Notes under the pieces: model-generated | Told to the model about the DNA's origin: nothing | Database searches by the model: none | What the model saw: the letters and a program-made list of their open reading frames with translations, nothing else | Source of the DNA: Xenopus tropicalis | Lineage: Eukaryota; Chordata; Amphibia; Anura; Pipidae | Reading direction: 5' to 3' | Length of the DNA: 64,000 nucleotides | Assembly: GCF_000004195.4 (NCBI RefSeq) | Contig: NC_030683.2 | Location: 87,755,410-87,819,409 of the forward strand | Shown: one piece after another, positions 38,501 to 47,951 of the stretch | Position numbering within the stretch: position 1 is the stretch's first letter | Layout of the letters: every line of letters starts with the position of its first letter | Program-made: the position numbers and the translations under genes

Positions 38501-41500
38501 AAAAATGTTAAATTCTGGGATGCAGACAGAAGCAGAGACGTGCATAACTCCATATGATGTGTAGAAGGTTGTTAGAGCTTAAACAATAGTTTTGCTTTGG
38601 GATGGTAAGCTAAAAGAAAAATTATTAAAATTATTCAAACATTTAGACAATGTATATCATAACTAGAAAGGGAAGTTTGAGAACAAACTTTATGTTGGTT
38701 TGAAAAACGTGAAGTCACTTAAAGAAATCTGATTGGCTGTTGTTGGCTTCACACAGTTTTTCTAACCTTGGACCACAGTTATATAGTAAAAACCATTGTG
38801 AAAAAACCCAATGAAAGTCAATGAGTGATTGTTGGTTTGTGGCCCTAAACTTTGAACCACAAACACTCACTGACTAACTTTGCAAAGTTTAACAACCCTG
38901 GAATTAATACTTAAATAATGGCATCCGTTTAAATCTAAACCAATGTGAATTTAATGGATGGAAATGGATTGGCTGTTGGTGGCTCCACTCACTTTTCCTA
39001 AACTTTAACCTTATCCCCCAGTAATAAACTGTCGAAAGTTTGGGGATCCTGGTGTTAATAGTGTGAAAATGGCAGCAGTTAATTTCTCCACTGAAATCAA
39101 TTAAAGAAATGTGATTGGCTGTTGGTGGTTCAACCCACTTTTTCTAACCTTGAATACGTAGTCACCCAGTGACTGACTGTGCAAAGTTTGGAAACCCTGG
39201 AATAAACAGTGTGAGAAAGGCAGCAGTAAAAATATAAACTAATGAAATTCAATTGTTGTTCAATTGGCTGTTGGCAACTTTTCCTACCTTAGTCCCCCAG
39301 TGGCCAACTGTGAAAAGTTTGGGGACACTGGCATTAAACGTGTGAGAATGGCAGCACTTTAAATTTCCCCATTAAAATCAATTGGGGTGTGCTGAGCTGC
39401 TCCACAAAAAGACAGGGGGTGGGATTGGTTAGAAAAGCACAAGCAACCTGCTCCACTATAGGGTGAAGAAGTGTGGGGAGTTTGATTGTTGTACCCCTAA
39501 AACTGTAGGAGGAGTAGCGTTTAGATAATGGAGGGCGCTAAGAATAAGAAAAAGAAGAATCAGAAGAACAGTACGTTGGGTTTTTCAAACCAACATAATA
39601 AATGACCTGTTCTACTGTAGATCTATTCAAATTATAATGTTAATTTCAGTACATATTGGCCATTTACAGCTTTTCCCTTGAGTCACCATTTTGTGATGTG
39701 CTCACTTGCTGATCATCTGACAGGAAACAATGCAGGTTCTAACTGTAGCAGGAAGAAGTGTGAGAGTAATAGACACAGCTCTGGTAATTTATTGGCTAAT
39801 GCAATCTAAAATGGATGTTCGCCACATAGTTAAGTTGGGTTGAAAAAAAGACTGAAGTCTATCGTTCAGCCCCTCTAATGAACCCCAGTACACATATATG
39901 CACATACATATACATACATCTATACATATATATATATATAATATAAATATATATATATACTATTTATAGCAATATCTATACAAACAAACTAACTGTAAAT
40001 CTTAAGTGGCTTAAGCTTCTAAAGTGGCAATTTGATAGCATTGATAGCATAGAGGTAACCACTTTGTTCCAAATATGCATACATATGGCAATGTTTGTGA
40101 GCGCAGTGCCTCATTAGAGCCAGAGCCAGCTTTTCTATATGGGATAATCCAGTGGCACATACTAATTGAAAAATATATTTTTTATCAAAGCCTGCAATCC
40201 TCAGGGAGTTTCTCTTTAAATACTCTACATTCATATGACATAAATAAAAATCTCAGTGAGGCACTGTGGCATTAAACATATCTTAAATTAATGTGGTTTT
40301 GAAGCTAATGGGAACAGGAAGAGTTGACCACAGCTGCTCTTTGGCCAAAATAGTGAAGTTAAATCCCTTGGGACTGGTGCCAATTCTAAATTGAGCAATT
40401 AAAGACAACAAAGTATTTATCATTAATATATTTAGCAATAAAAATGTATATCTAAAAATTTCAAAGCTGAATTAGTGAATCCTTTGTATTATTTCCTTCC
40501 ATGTTGATTTTGTAACACTTCCTCTCTGTCCTTTTTCCTTAGGCAAAGTTCATGAAGTTACTCTCTGCCTCATATTAGTGATCTCCATCCTGGTTATATT
40601 GTCTGTTATCTTTCATTTATTCATTTGGAAGTCCAAAGCAAGACCACAGATGAAACCCACAGGTTTGGTATAAGTAAATTGACTGGCCTGCTAGAGTATT
40701 AGAGAATAGAGATGAGCGAATCTGTCCCATTTAAGCAGAAAAATTCACAAATCTTTGAAAAGATTTGCAAAACGGCAAAAAATTTGTGAAATGCCGAAAA
40801 TTACGTGCATCTAAAAAATATAAAAATCTGCCAATGGCAAAACGTGGAATTTCGCTGCAAATTCAAGCCTGGCGAAATATTTCATGCAACACTATTACAG
40901 AATCTTCTTGTGATCCTAATTACCTTCAGCCCTTGCTTATTTTCACCTATATTACCAGTAATAACACCAACAACATTTCAGGAAAAACTTATGAATCTTT
41001 GAGTTTTCTGCAATCTATTGTTTTGGCTTGCTTCTGAATGATTTTTCTTTAAGAAATTACTTTTTAAGAAGGATTTTTTTTATTTTTTAAACATGAGTGG
41101 GTTTTTGTAGAAAAATACCTACAAATAGTGAATCTGTCCCGTAAAATCTGTGAGCGAATCTGTGCCATAATATTCGCGAAACGGCAAGAAAATTCACGAA
41201 ACGGTGAAAAATTCTTGAAACGCATTTGTTGCATGTTTTTTTTGTCGCACTCGTCTTTTTTGTCACCCCCATCTATTTTTTGTCGCCCGTGGCTATTTTT
41301 TTTTTGTCGCCCGTGGCTATTTTCTTTTGTCGTCTGCGCTTTTTTGACGCGACCACGCCCAATTTGCCATGACTGCGCCCTTTTTTTCGCAGCCGTGCCC
41401 AATTTGGTGTGCACAAAAAAAAAGTTCCGCGCGACAAATTTTTCTGCTGCGAATTTTCACAGAAATTTCGCAAAACAATTCTCCAATGGTGAAATGCGAA

Positions 41501-42463
41501 AATTCGCTGCAAATCCATGCCTGGCGAAAAAACCCGCTCATCACTAGCTACAAACCAAAGCTTCATGTTTATCTTTAAAGGACATGTAAACCCTACATTT
41601 TACTCTACATTTTCCTACCATGTATGTAAGTCGGGCACATCTCCTCCACCCGAATCGCTTCATTTGTACGTCATATATTCTTGAAAGTCATTCTAAAAGT
41701 TTTAGAATGAGTTAGACCAGAGCTGTTCAAATGGAGGCCCGTGGCCCTCAAATGGCTTTTTATGGCTCCCAGTCGGCTTAAAGACTCCATAGACTTTACT
41801 GTATGACATAATTATTTTCATTTAATCCAGTCCTCCAACATGCTATATGAGAAATAATCGGCCCACTGCTTGTAAGTTAGGCAACGATGATTAGACTGTG
41901 TCTGTGACACATTTTTTTACATCTTCCATGCAGTGGGCAGATTATTTAACATACCACATTCCCTAGATTATATTAAAATGATGATGTAATACCAAGAAGT
42001 CTTTGGACCACACTGGGGGCAATAAAAGTCCCATTGAAGGTCACATCTGGTCCATTTGCAAAATCCTATAATAGTGCAAATGTCAATGTTGTTATTCTTT
42101 CTGTTTTCCTATGCACAATTATCAATTCATATCTTATGGCTGTGGCACACGGGGAGATTAGTCGCCCGCAACAAATCTCCCTTGTTGCGGGCAACTAATC
42201 TCACAGCCCTTACACAATATATAGCTCGTAGCACGCTGCAGTATTATGGTTTGACAGAGTTAAAATATTAGGAAGCCCGCACCCATGTTTCTTTCAAACA
42301 GTGTTTTTTATTGTTTTATACAGAAGTTTATCAGATCCCTCAATCAACTGTGATAATGAATCCAAAGGAAGATACTTTAAGCTGTCAGTATCCAGAGGAG
42401 GAACGTGGAGAAAAGACACCGGATAAAGACTCAATGCACTATTTTTTAAACTTTGAATGCTAA
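29466..42463 (+). CDS. tnfrsf18: TNF receptor superfamily member, GITR-like (seven exons)
   Basis: Exons 29466-29586, 30015-30086, 31369-31506, 36254-36302, 37957-38018, 40543-40662 and 42324-42463 join in phase to 233 codons; human GITR has 241. Residues 1-26 form a signal peptide with an A at -3 and G at +4 around the ATG. Residues 45-119 hold about 14 cysteines in TNFR-type spacing and a glycosylation sequon (N55-K-T). Residues 120-150 are a stalk and 154-176 a single membrane helix. The cytosolic tail contains S-C-Q-Y-P-E-E-E-R-G-E-K (207-218), almost the GITR tail motif, which in this family recruits TRAF adaptors. The family controls T-cell co-stimulation. The E-C-x-C...K-E-C-x-x-C-x-P-L-P stretch is more like CD27, so CD27 or a GITR/4-1BB ancestor is the alternative. 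A convergent plekhn1-like gene favours GITR. An AATAAA at 43612 could end the message. Confidence 0.72.
30015..30086 (+). CDS. tnfrsf18: tnfrsf18-like exon 2 (first cysteine-rich stretch)
   Basis: Encodes W-A-N-C-D-S-G-N-Y and then N-N-K-T-C-C-P-P-C, a typical start of a TNFR cysteine-rich domain with an N-glycosylation site. The donor is A|GTGAGT. The acceptor 'ggagcag' lacks a good pyrimidine tract, but it is the one that keeps phase with exon 1. Confidence 0.7.
31369..31506 (+). CDS. tnfrsf18: tnfrsf18-like exon 3 (cysteine-rich core)
   Basis: Acceptor 'ttatgttgcag', donor 'ACAG|GTAACA'. It encodes eight cysteines, including ECRCDKDFACDEKECRSC and then VPLPQC. This part is the most CD27-like piece of the protein. 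The following intron is 4.7 kb long and carries nested transposons. Confidence 0.85.
32364..32545 (-). repeat. MITE fragment, AGTGATGAGCGAA family (intron 3)
   Basis: 'agtgatgagcaaattttttc' and 'ggcaggcatggatttgtagc' are the right end of this family read inwards. The far end is lost near 32545. Confidence 0.5.
32991..33402. mobile_element. long-palindrome MITE nested in CR1
   Basis: The inverted ends AGAAGGAAAGGCTAAGTCAC (32991) and its complement ending at 33402 continue as 'gggggtgccaaaatgt' against 'acattttggcaccccc'. An inner GC-rich pair, 'accccgggctggtgcccctg' and 'caggggcaccagcccagggt', is also inverted. The element is 412 bp long with no open frame of note. Confidence 0.75.
33859..34421. 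mobile_element. Harbinger-like MITE with TAA duplication, nested in CR1
   Basis: The element runs from GGGGCACATTTACTAATCCA to GTTAGTAAATCAGCCCC and is flanked by TAA on both sides (33856-33858 and 34422-34424). It shares sub-terminal blocks and one 52-bp-unit remnant ('ccaggttggagctgcagggt') with the element at 17344. The CR1 sequence continues across the insertion. Confidence 0.8.
35051..36253. other. rest of intron 3, nothing recognised
   Basis: Non-coding, no recognised repeat. A short AT run lies near 35545. Confidence 0.4.
36254..36302 (+). CDS. tnfrsf18: tnfrsf18-like exon 4
   Basis: A 49-bp exon with acceptor 'cttcttcttgcag' and donor 'CC|GTAAGT'. With the preceding G it reads G-D-K-F-Y-E-Y-K-C-R-T-K. 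GITR has G-K-F-S-F-G-F-Q-C at the same place, which CD27 lacks, so this small exon supports the GITR reading. Confidence 0.75.
37115..37335. repeat. dispersed repeat of unknown class (intron 4)
   Basis: 'tatctttatttataaagcgc' to 'gtagagcttacaatctatat' is a sequence I recognise as a common frog interspersed repeat. Read on the minus strand its end 'agattgtaagctctacgggg' resembles the tail of the SINE at 47371. It may be SINE- or LINE-derived. Confidence 0.5.
37957..38018 (+). CDS. tnfrsf18: tnfrsf18-like exon 5 (stalk)
   Basis: A 62-bp exon with acceptor 'tttttctaatcctcag' and donor 'GAAG|GTAAAA'. It encodes a hydrophilic segment rich in T, S, G and K without cysteines, a plausible extracellular stalk. 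Confidence 0.65.
38125..38298. repeat. possible half of a Harbinger-like MITE
   Basis: It ends 'ataaataggcccctaagtca', like the right termini of the GGGGCT... family, and has 'acttacgtaaaataacgacg' inside. The left end was not found. Confidence 0.3.
38688..39602. mobile_element. inverted-repeat element built on a diverged minisatellite
   Basis: The ends 'atgttggtttgaaaaacgtg' (38692) and 'gggtttttcaaaccaacata' (39578) are inverted copies. Between them are four to five diverged units of about 140-190 bp. Units carry 'attggctgttggtggctcca', 'cccactttttctaacctt', 'gactgtgcaaagtttgga' and 'ggcagcagt' in the same order. No open frame fits a protein. It lies in intron 5 of the receptor gene. Confidence 0.7.
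39826..40012 (-). mobile_element. CR1 3'-end fragment with AT-rich microsatellite
   Basis: 'ttaagttgggttgaaaaaaa' and 'gactgaagtctatcgttcag' match the 3' end of the CR1 copy at 48475. The text then turns into (CATA)n and (TA)n and stops near the cytosine-poor 'taactgtaaatcttaagtgg'. Confidence 0.65.
40543..40662 (+). CDS. tnfrsf18: tnfrsf18-like exon 6 (transmembrane)
   Basis: Acceptor 'ctctctgtcctttttccttag', donor 'ACAG|GTTTGG'. It encodes a 23-residue hydrophobic helix (L-I-L-V-I-S-I-L-V-I-L-S-V-I-F at its core) followed by the positive stop-transfer K-S-K-A-R. Confidence 0.85.
40711..40893 (+). repeat. MITE, AGTGATGAGCGAA family (intron 6)
   Basis: 'agatgagcgaatctgtccca' at the left and 'gcctggcgaaatatttcatg' at the right are the family ends. 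The core is A-rich and lacks the usual T-runs. Confidence 0.6.
41127..41547 (+). repeat. MITE, AGTGATGAGCGAA family, with expanded gtcgc blocks (intron 6)
   Basis: The left end 'gagcgaatctgtgccataat' and right end 'ctggcgaaaaaacccgctca' are both present. The middle (41228-41400) has repeated T-run plus 'gtcgcccgtggctatt' units. The open frames on both strands through this stretch are repeat artefacts. Confidence 0.7.
42139..42206. repeat. MITE hairpin, GAGATTAGTCGCC family (intron 6)
   Basis: 'ggggagattagtcgcccgca' and 'ttgcgggcaactaatctc' form a near-perfect 68-bp hairpin just upstream of the last coding exon. Confidence 0.7.
42324..42463 (+). CDS. tnfrsf18: tnfrsf18-like exon 7 (cytosolic tail, stop)
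   Basis: Acceptor 'attgttttatacag'. It encodes 46 residues, including TLSCQYPEEERGEKTPDKD, and stops at TAA 42461-42463. Acidic P-E-E-E motifs of this kind in GITR and 4-1BB bind TRAF proteins. Confidence 0.85.
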
Positions 42464-44111
42464 CCACATCTCCCAGCATTTAGGAAACCCATTTTGGTAC
42501 ATCCCCTTTTAATAAGTATAAAAAAGAGGAGCAAAAGGAACGAATCTATGTATTTCACTGATAAGGATCCCTACTTGGTTATAATTGATATAAAAGCTGG
42601 ATGGATATTTTAGGATTCACAAACTTAAGGTATTGCTGGGAGCCAGAGATACAATGAAAAATACATCAAGATGTTCCTGATCTTCAAATGACATGGTGCC
42701 TAAAATAGCATCTAAAGACCTGAAATGTAGCCACATTTCAATATGTGATCCTATGGGTGCTGTAGAAAGGTTCATGGAAACTTTATAAAAGCAGTGTTGC
42801 TTTAACACCTACACTTAAATCATTTAGTCTTTTATCCTTTCAGTATGTGCTTCTCAACAGGCAGCAACCCCGTGCCGGTTGCTAAAACAAAACAAACAAA
42901 GTAGATTATAACTTCACCATAGTATCACTACATGGTTTAGCCTAACCAGCCTCTTTAGGTGCATATACAAGTAACAAAAGCAAACAAACATTGTAACTGT
43001 TTCAAGAACAAGTTGAACCTGTTCCAGAGTATGGCCAGGTACATAGGTGTCTGTACATCAAAAGAGTATTGCCATTTAGTGGCCTACTCCAAAATGGCAC
43101 CAATTTAAATTATATCACATTTATTTAATTTCATTATATCACATTTATTTAAATAATCACATTATATCATTACAATATATTAAGGGGCCCATTCATTAAA
43201 GTACGACAAAGTTTTGTAGTCGTCGTGAAAAGTACGAAAAGTACAACTTTTTTGTGGAATAACGAACGTATCATGAAAAAGTCGTACTTCATTAACTATA
43301 CTACTAACTGACTACAGTCAAAAAAAGTTCTATTTTGTATTTGTGTTCACTTATTCTACTTTTTGTCTAGCTGTTTGCCCTAAATACATTATTACATTTG
43401 GGCACTTTAGACCATATACAACAGCTGTCAAGTTACAGGTAAAGTAAATTGTGTCTACTCACCAAATACAATGTACCTGTAACTTGCACTTGCACTAGCG
43501 GGGTTTCCTCAGTCAGTAAATATGATCTCATCATCAGCTGAATGTACAAAATATTAGATAATGTATCTGCCATAGTTGATAATAAGAAGCCACTGATGAG
43601 TTATGGAACCAAATAAAGACACTTGGGTGGTAGCATATATCATTGTAGCTGTACATTGTTATGGAACACCTAGGTAACTTTCTATAAATTCAAAATTATT
43701 GGGCATATTAGTTTTGACAATTGCAAAAACAGTACTTTGGGATTTGTGTAGGTGTATATACCTGTTTGATTTATTATAATACAGAATATATATTTACATT
43801 AATAGGGTTTAATGAGTTATACCTGTATTATATTCCTGCTTAAAAACAAATGGGTAATTAGCTGGCAGGTTCACCAAACTGTAGTAACAAAGCCTGTTAG
43901 GGGCATATAGCGCTATACATGCACATACCTGGATTCTTTTTGTTCTTTTAAAGGAGTAAGGTTGATTATTATTACATTTTGTATGACCAGATTTAAAAAG
44001 ATCCACAAGTAAGTAATGGTGGTTTGGTGCCTTTCTTTACAGATCGGTTTGAGCACTAGCAGTTTCAAGTTATGGAACTTCTAAAATTGTAAAAGATAAT
44101 TATATATATAT
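42464..44111 (+). other. 3' flank of the receptor gene
   Basis: It should contain the 3' untranslated region. The first AATAAA on the plus strand that I find is at 43612. A Harbinger-like end ('ggggcccattcattaaagta', about 43182-43290) lies in between, so the true polyA site is uncertain. No other gene is visible. Confidence 0.35.
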
Positions 44112-44328
44112 ATATAAGGACAGAGAGCCGCACGCACAAGGACTTAGCAATTAGTGAAAAAATGTATTTGAAAAAAATCCAACGTTTCGAGTACTGACTG
44201 TACTCTTCTTCAGGGACAAATTGTCCCTGAAGAAGAGTACAGTCAGTACTCGAAACGTTGGATTTTTTTCAAATACATTTTTTCACTAATTGCTAAGTCC
44301 TTGTGCGTGCGGCTCTCTGTCCTTATAT
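44112..44328. repeat. perfect 217-bp inverted repeat
   Basis: The arms 44112-44219 and 44221-44328 are exact reverse complements (108 bp each) around the single base 44220. Each arm contains CCCTGAAGAAGAGTAC, AGTCA, GTACTCGAAACGTTGG. That text is common in animal genomes and resembles a hammerhead ribozyme core. There is no reading frame. It could be a very recent fold-back insertion or an assembly artefact. Confidence 0.95.
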
Positions 44329-44397
44329 TTCCTCATTTTACCAGCACCCAAGGCATTTGAGCCTTTATAGGGTGTGCTCCACTCTTGCTTATATATA

Positions 44398-45959
44398 CAG
44401 TGGAGGAAATAATTATTTGACCCCTCACTGATTTTGTAAGTTTGTCCAATGACAAAGAAATGAAAAGTCTCAGAACAGTATCATTTCAATGGTAGGTTTA
44501 TTTTAACAGTGGCAGATAGCACATCAAAAGGAAAATCGAAAAAATAACTTTAAATAAAAGATAGCAACTGATTTGCATTTCATTGAGTGAAATAAGTTTT
44601 TGAACCCCTACCAACCATTAAGAGTTCTGGCTCCCACAGAGTGGTTAGACACTTCTACTCAATTAGTCAACCTCATTAAGGACACCTATCTTAACTAGTC
44701 ACCTGTATAAAAGACACCTGTCCACAGAATCAATCAATCAAGCAGACTCCAAACTCTCCAACATGGGAAAGACCAAAGAGCTGTCCAAGGATGTCAGAGA
44801 CAAAATTGTAGACCTGCACAAGGCTGGAATGGGCTACAAAACCATTAGCAAGAAGCTGGGAGAGAAGGTGACAACTGTCGCTCTGGGGCTCCACGCAAGA
44901 TCTCACCTTGTGGGGTGTCAGTGATTCTGAGAAAGGTGAAAAAGCATCCTAGAACTACACGGGAGGAGTTAGTTAATGACCTCAAATTAGCAGGGACCAC
45001 AGTCACCAAGAAAACCATTGGAAACACATTACACCGCAATGGATTAAAATCCTGCAAGGCTCGCAAGGTCCCCCTGCTCAAGAAGGCACATGTGCAGGCC
45101 TGTCTGAAGTTTGCCAATGAACACCTGAATGATTCTGTGAGTGACTGCGAGAAGGTGCTGTGGTCTGATGAGACCAAAATAGAGCTCTTTGGCATTAACT
45201 CAACTCGCTGTGTTTGGAGGAAGAAAAATGCTGCCTATGACCCCCAAAACACCGTCCCCACCGTCAAGCATGGGGGTGGAAACATTTTGCTTTGGGGGTG
45301 TTTTTCTGCTAAGGGCACAGGACAACTTATTCGCATTAACGGGAAAATGGACGGAGCCATGTATCGTGAAATCCTGAACGACAACCTCCTTCCCTCTGCC
45401 AGGAAACTGAAAATGGGTCGTGGATGGGTGTTCCAGCACGACAATGACCCAAAACATACAGCAAAGGCAACAAAGGAGTGGCTCAAGAAGAAGCACATTA
45501 AGGTCATGGAGTGGCCTAGTCAGTCTCCGGACCTTAATCCAATAGAAAACCTATGGAGGGAGCTCAAGCTCAGAGTTGCACAGAGACAGCCTCGAAACCT
45601 TAGGGATTTAGAGAGGATCTGCAAAGAGGAGTGGACCAATATTCCTCCTAAAATGTGCGCAAACTTGGTCATCAATTACAAGAAACGTTTGACCTCTGTG
45701 CTTGCAAACAAGGGTTTTTCCACTAAGTATTAAGTCTTTTTTTGTTAGAGGGTTCAAAAACTTATTTCACTCAATGAAATGCAAATCAGTTGCTATCTTT
45801 TATTTAAAGTTATTTTTTCGATTTTCCTTTTGATGTGCTATCTGCCACTGTTAAAATAAACCTACCATTGAAATGATACTGTTCTGAGACTTTTCATTTC
45901 TTTGTCATTGGACAAACTTACAAAATCAGTGAGGGGTCAAATAATTATTTCCTCCACTG
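44398..45959 (+). mobile_element. Tc1-type transposon with long inverted ends
   Basis: The ends CAGTGGAGGAAATAATTATT (44398) and its complement ending at 45959 are embedded in inverted repeats of about 220 bp ('caaataattatttcctccac' on the right). TA flanks both sides (44396-44397 and 45960-45961), the expected Tc1/mariner target duplication. The element sits at the edge of a (TA)n microsatellite. It is 1562 bp, near the usual size for the family, and contains one damaged transposase gene. Confidence 0.95.
44764..45733 (+). pseudogene. Tc1 transposase, disrupted in the DNA-binding domain
   Basis: The normal start [20 protein letters not shown] is present at 44764 and reads as an N-terminal helix-turn-helix for about 39 residues. 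Compared with the family there is then a small deletion near 44880, removing about 18-20 residues and shifting the frame; the original frame stops at 44924. From 44915 the catalytic part is open for 272 codons. It contains [10 protein letters not shown] (first Asp), the HDNDPKHTA block (second Asp) and [11 protein letters not shown] (Glu), the DD34E triad of Tc1. The catalytic core is intact and ends NKGFSTKY, but the paired DNA-binding domain is broken, so the element should be immobile by itself. Confidence 0.9.
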
Positions 45960-45963
45960 TATA

Positions 45964-46003
<40 letters not shown>

Positions 46004-46045
46004 TATATAGATATATAGATATATAGATATATATATATAATTTAG
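45960..46045. repeat. (AT)n and (GATATATA)n microsatellite
   Basis: Simple repeat directly after the Tc1 element. It probably continues the (TA)n at 44098-44116, into which the palindrome and Tc1 were inserted. Confidence 0.9.
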
Positions 46046-46309
46046 TTATTTACGGCTAGTATTTGTATCTTTAGAGAAATTAATTCTAAATTATCCTTTG
46101 TATCTTTCTGTCTTTGAAGATTATAATATATATTTATATATTTATAGTCTTAAATAGAAATACCGCACTCGCAAGGATTAAAGCGAAGGAACTTTTTTAT
46201 TATGAAGTGAAATGAATATATAAATATATATAGAATACTTGTTGGAAGACATAAGGGGTGGTGGTACCAGTTAGGTACTTTGACCCATAATGGGTTAAAC
46301 AGAGACTAT

Positions 46310-46919
46310 GGGGCTGATTCACTAAAGGTCGTTAACGCATAGAAAAAGTGTTCAATAATTAAGTACCGATTCATCAAATTAATTTTGCATGCGTTACTAC
46401 TCATATCACATGCGCAAAGCTCGGAGGTAATTATCAAATAGAAATAATACTAACGCATAATTCACAAAGTGCTAAAAACCTAAAATGTAGAAAACTTAAC
46501 GCTTCCTAGGAGTAGGCATTACTAAACAAAATTGCAGCTGGTGATTGTCTGTGGTGACAAGATGGAGTTTGCAATCGGATTTTTTCAAGTATGTGATTGT
46601 CCTAGAGTGATGCATCCTCCAGTTTTCAGGGAACCTGTCATTTTCAGAACAGTAGTTTGCAGAAAGTAACAGTTACGTGCGTAATAGTGTGCGCTAATAT
46701 CGCGTGCTACGAAATAACGCATAAATAGATTGCATTGTTCCAAATAACGCTTAAAAATATGTAATCGACTGATAAATAAGGACAATAACATTGCTTCTTA
46801 ATTCAGACAAGTGTCCTTTTAGTGAATCGATCGTTAATTCTCAATATATAAGAAGTGATAATATTTTTAATGCATGCTATAAATATCACTATTTTTTCAG
46901 CCTTTAGTGAATCGGCCCC
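46310..46919. mobile_element. Harbinger-like MITE, TAT duplication
   Basis: It starts GGGGCTGATTCACTAAAGGT and ends CCTTTAGTGAATCGGCCCC, with TAT on both sides (46307-46309 and 46920-46922). The interior has many 'taacgcata' and 'gcgttac' motifs in both orientations. It is 610 bp long with no transposase. Confidence 0.75.
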
Positions 46920-47188
46920 TATGTCATTTATGTATTCTTATAGAACTAATTTTACTGTCTTAATATTTTTTCAATATTTGCTTTATTGTAGCAATGATTC
47001 GCATGATGCTTAGAACATTAATAATATTGTATGTTCTTTGCTTAAATCTTTTTGGCTTTGTGTGGTGTTTCCTGTATAAAGCTATAAAGTTACTGAAGCT
47101 AAATAATGTCTTATATACCCTGATTTGAGGAAAAGGGAGATACTCTGAAACATTGCCATTGAGCCATAGTTGTAAAATATAACTATAA

Positions 47189-47415
47189 GGCAGCCTAGTA
47201 GCTCATTGGTTAGCAGTGCTTCTTTGCATCACTGGGTCCTAGATTCAATTCCACTTTAGGGCTTGTATCTGTTTATTCCAGTTACTTCTGCTTTCATCCT
47301 GCAGTGGAAAAACATACCAGAAGGCTATTTTTACAACTGACCTCTGTGAGCTTGTGTGAAATAACGACCTAAGATTGTAAGCTCCACTGGAGCAGGGAGT
47401 GATGTATAATCTCAG
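47189..47415 (+). mobile_element. tRNA-derived SINE
   Basis: The head has an A box ('tagctcattggttag', about 47199) and a B box ('tcctagattcaattcc', about 47238), the two internal promoter elements for RNA polymerase III, in tRNA-like spacing. The sequence between them, 'cagtgcttctttgcatcact', matches the vertebrate V-SINE style. The tail is 'aagattgtaagctccactgg'. No intact cloverleaf is expected. Confidence 0.7.
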
Positions 47416-47433
47416 TAAAGAGATGCAGACTAT

Positions 47434-47951
47434 GGGGCTGATTTACTAACCCACGAATCCGACCCGAATTGGAAAAGTTCCGACTTGAAAACGAACATTT
47501 TGCGATTTTTTCGTATGTTTTGCGATTTTTTTGGATTCTGTACGAATTTTTCGTTACCAATACGATTTTTGCGTAAAAACGCGAGTTTTTCGTATCCATT
47601 ACGAAAGTTGCGTAAAAAGTTGCGCATTTTTCGTAGCGTTAAAACTTACGCGAAAAGTTACGCATTTTTCGTAGCGTTAAAACTTACGTGAAAAGTTGCG
47701 CATTTTTCGTAGCGTTAAAACTTAACGCTACGAAAAATGCGCAACTTTTCGCGTAAGTTTTAACGCTACGAAAAATGCGCAACTTTTTACGCAACTTTCG
47801 TAATGGATAGGAAAACTCGCGTTTTATGCAAAAATCGTATTGGTAACGAAAAAATCGCAAAACATACGAAAAAATCGCAAAATACCGATCATTACGAAAA
47901 AAACGCAATCGAACTCCATTCGACCCGTTCGTGGGTAAGTAAATCAGCCCC
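47434..47951. mobile_element. Harbinger-like MITE, TAT duplication, near-palindrome
   Basis: It starts GGGGCTGATTTACTAACCCA and ends GTAAGTAAATCAGCCCC, flanked by TAT (47431-47433 and 47952-47954). The two halves are almost full inverted copies around about 47709, with repeated 'cgtagcgttaaaacttacg' blocks. It is 518 bp long. Confidence 0.8.

Noticed and set aside
41128..41566. Open frames on both strands, up to 139 codons, rich in F, C, K and R
   Set aside because: They lie in the T-run/gtcgc blocks of a MITE. Both strands being open reflects the repeat composition.
45189..45507. Overlapping small frames inside the Tc1 transposase
   Set aside because: Shadow frames of the transposase catalytic domain on the other strand or frame.
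47369..47908. Several frames rich in F, R, K and Y around 47.4-47.9 kb
   Set aside because: They are inverted copies of the 'cgtagcgttaaaacttacg' blocks of a Harbinger-like MITE. The same peptide appears on both strands.
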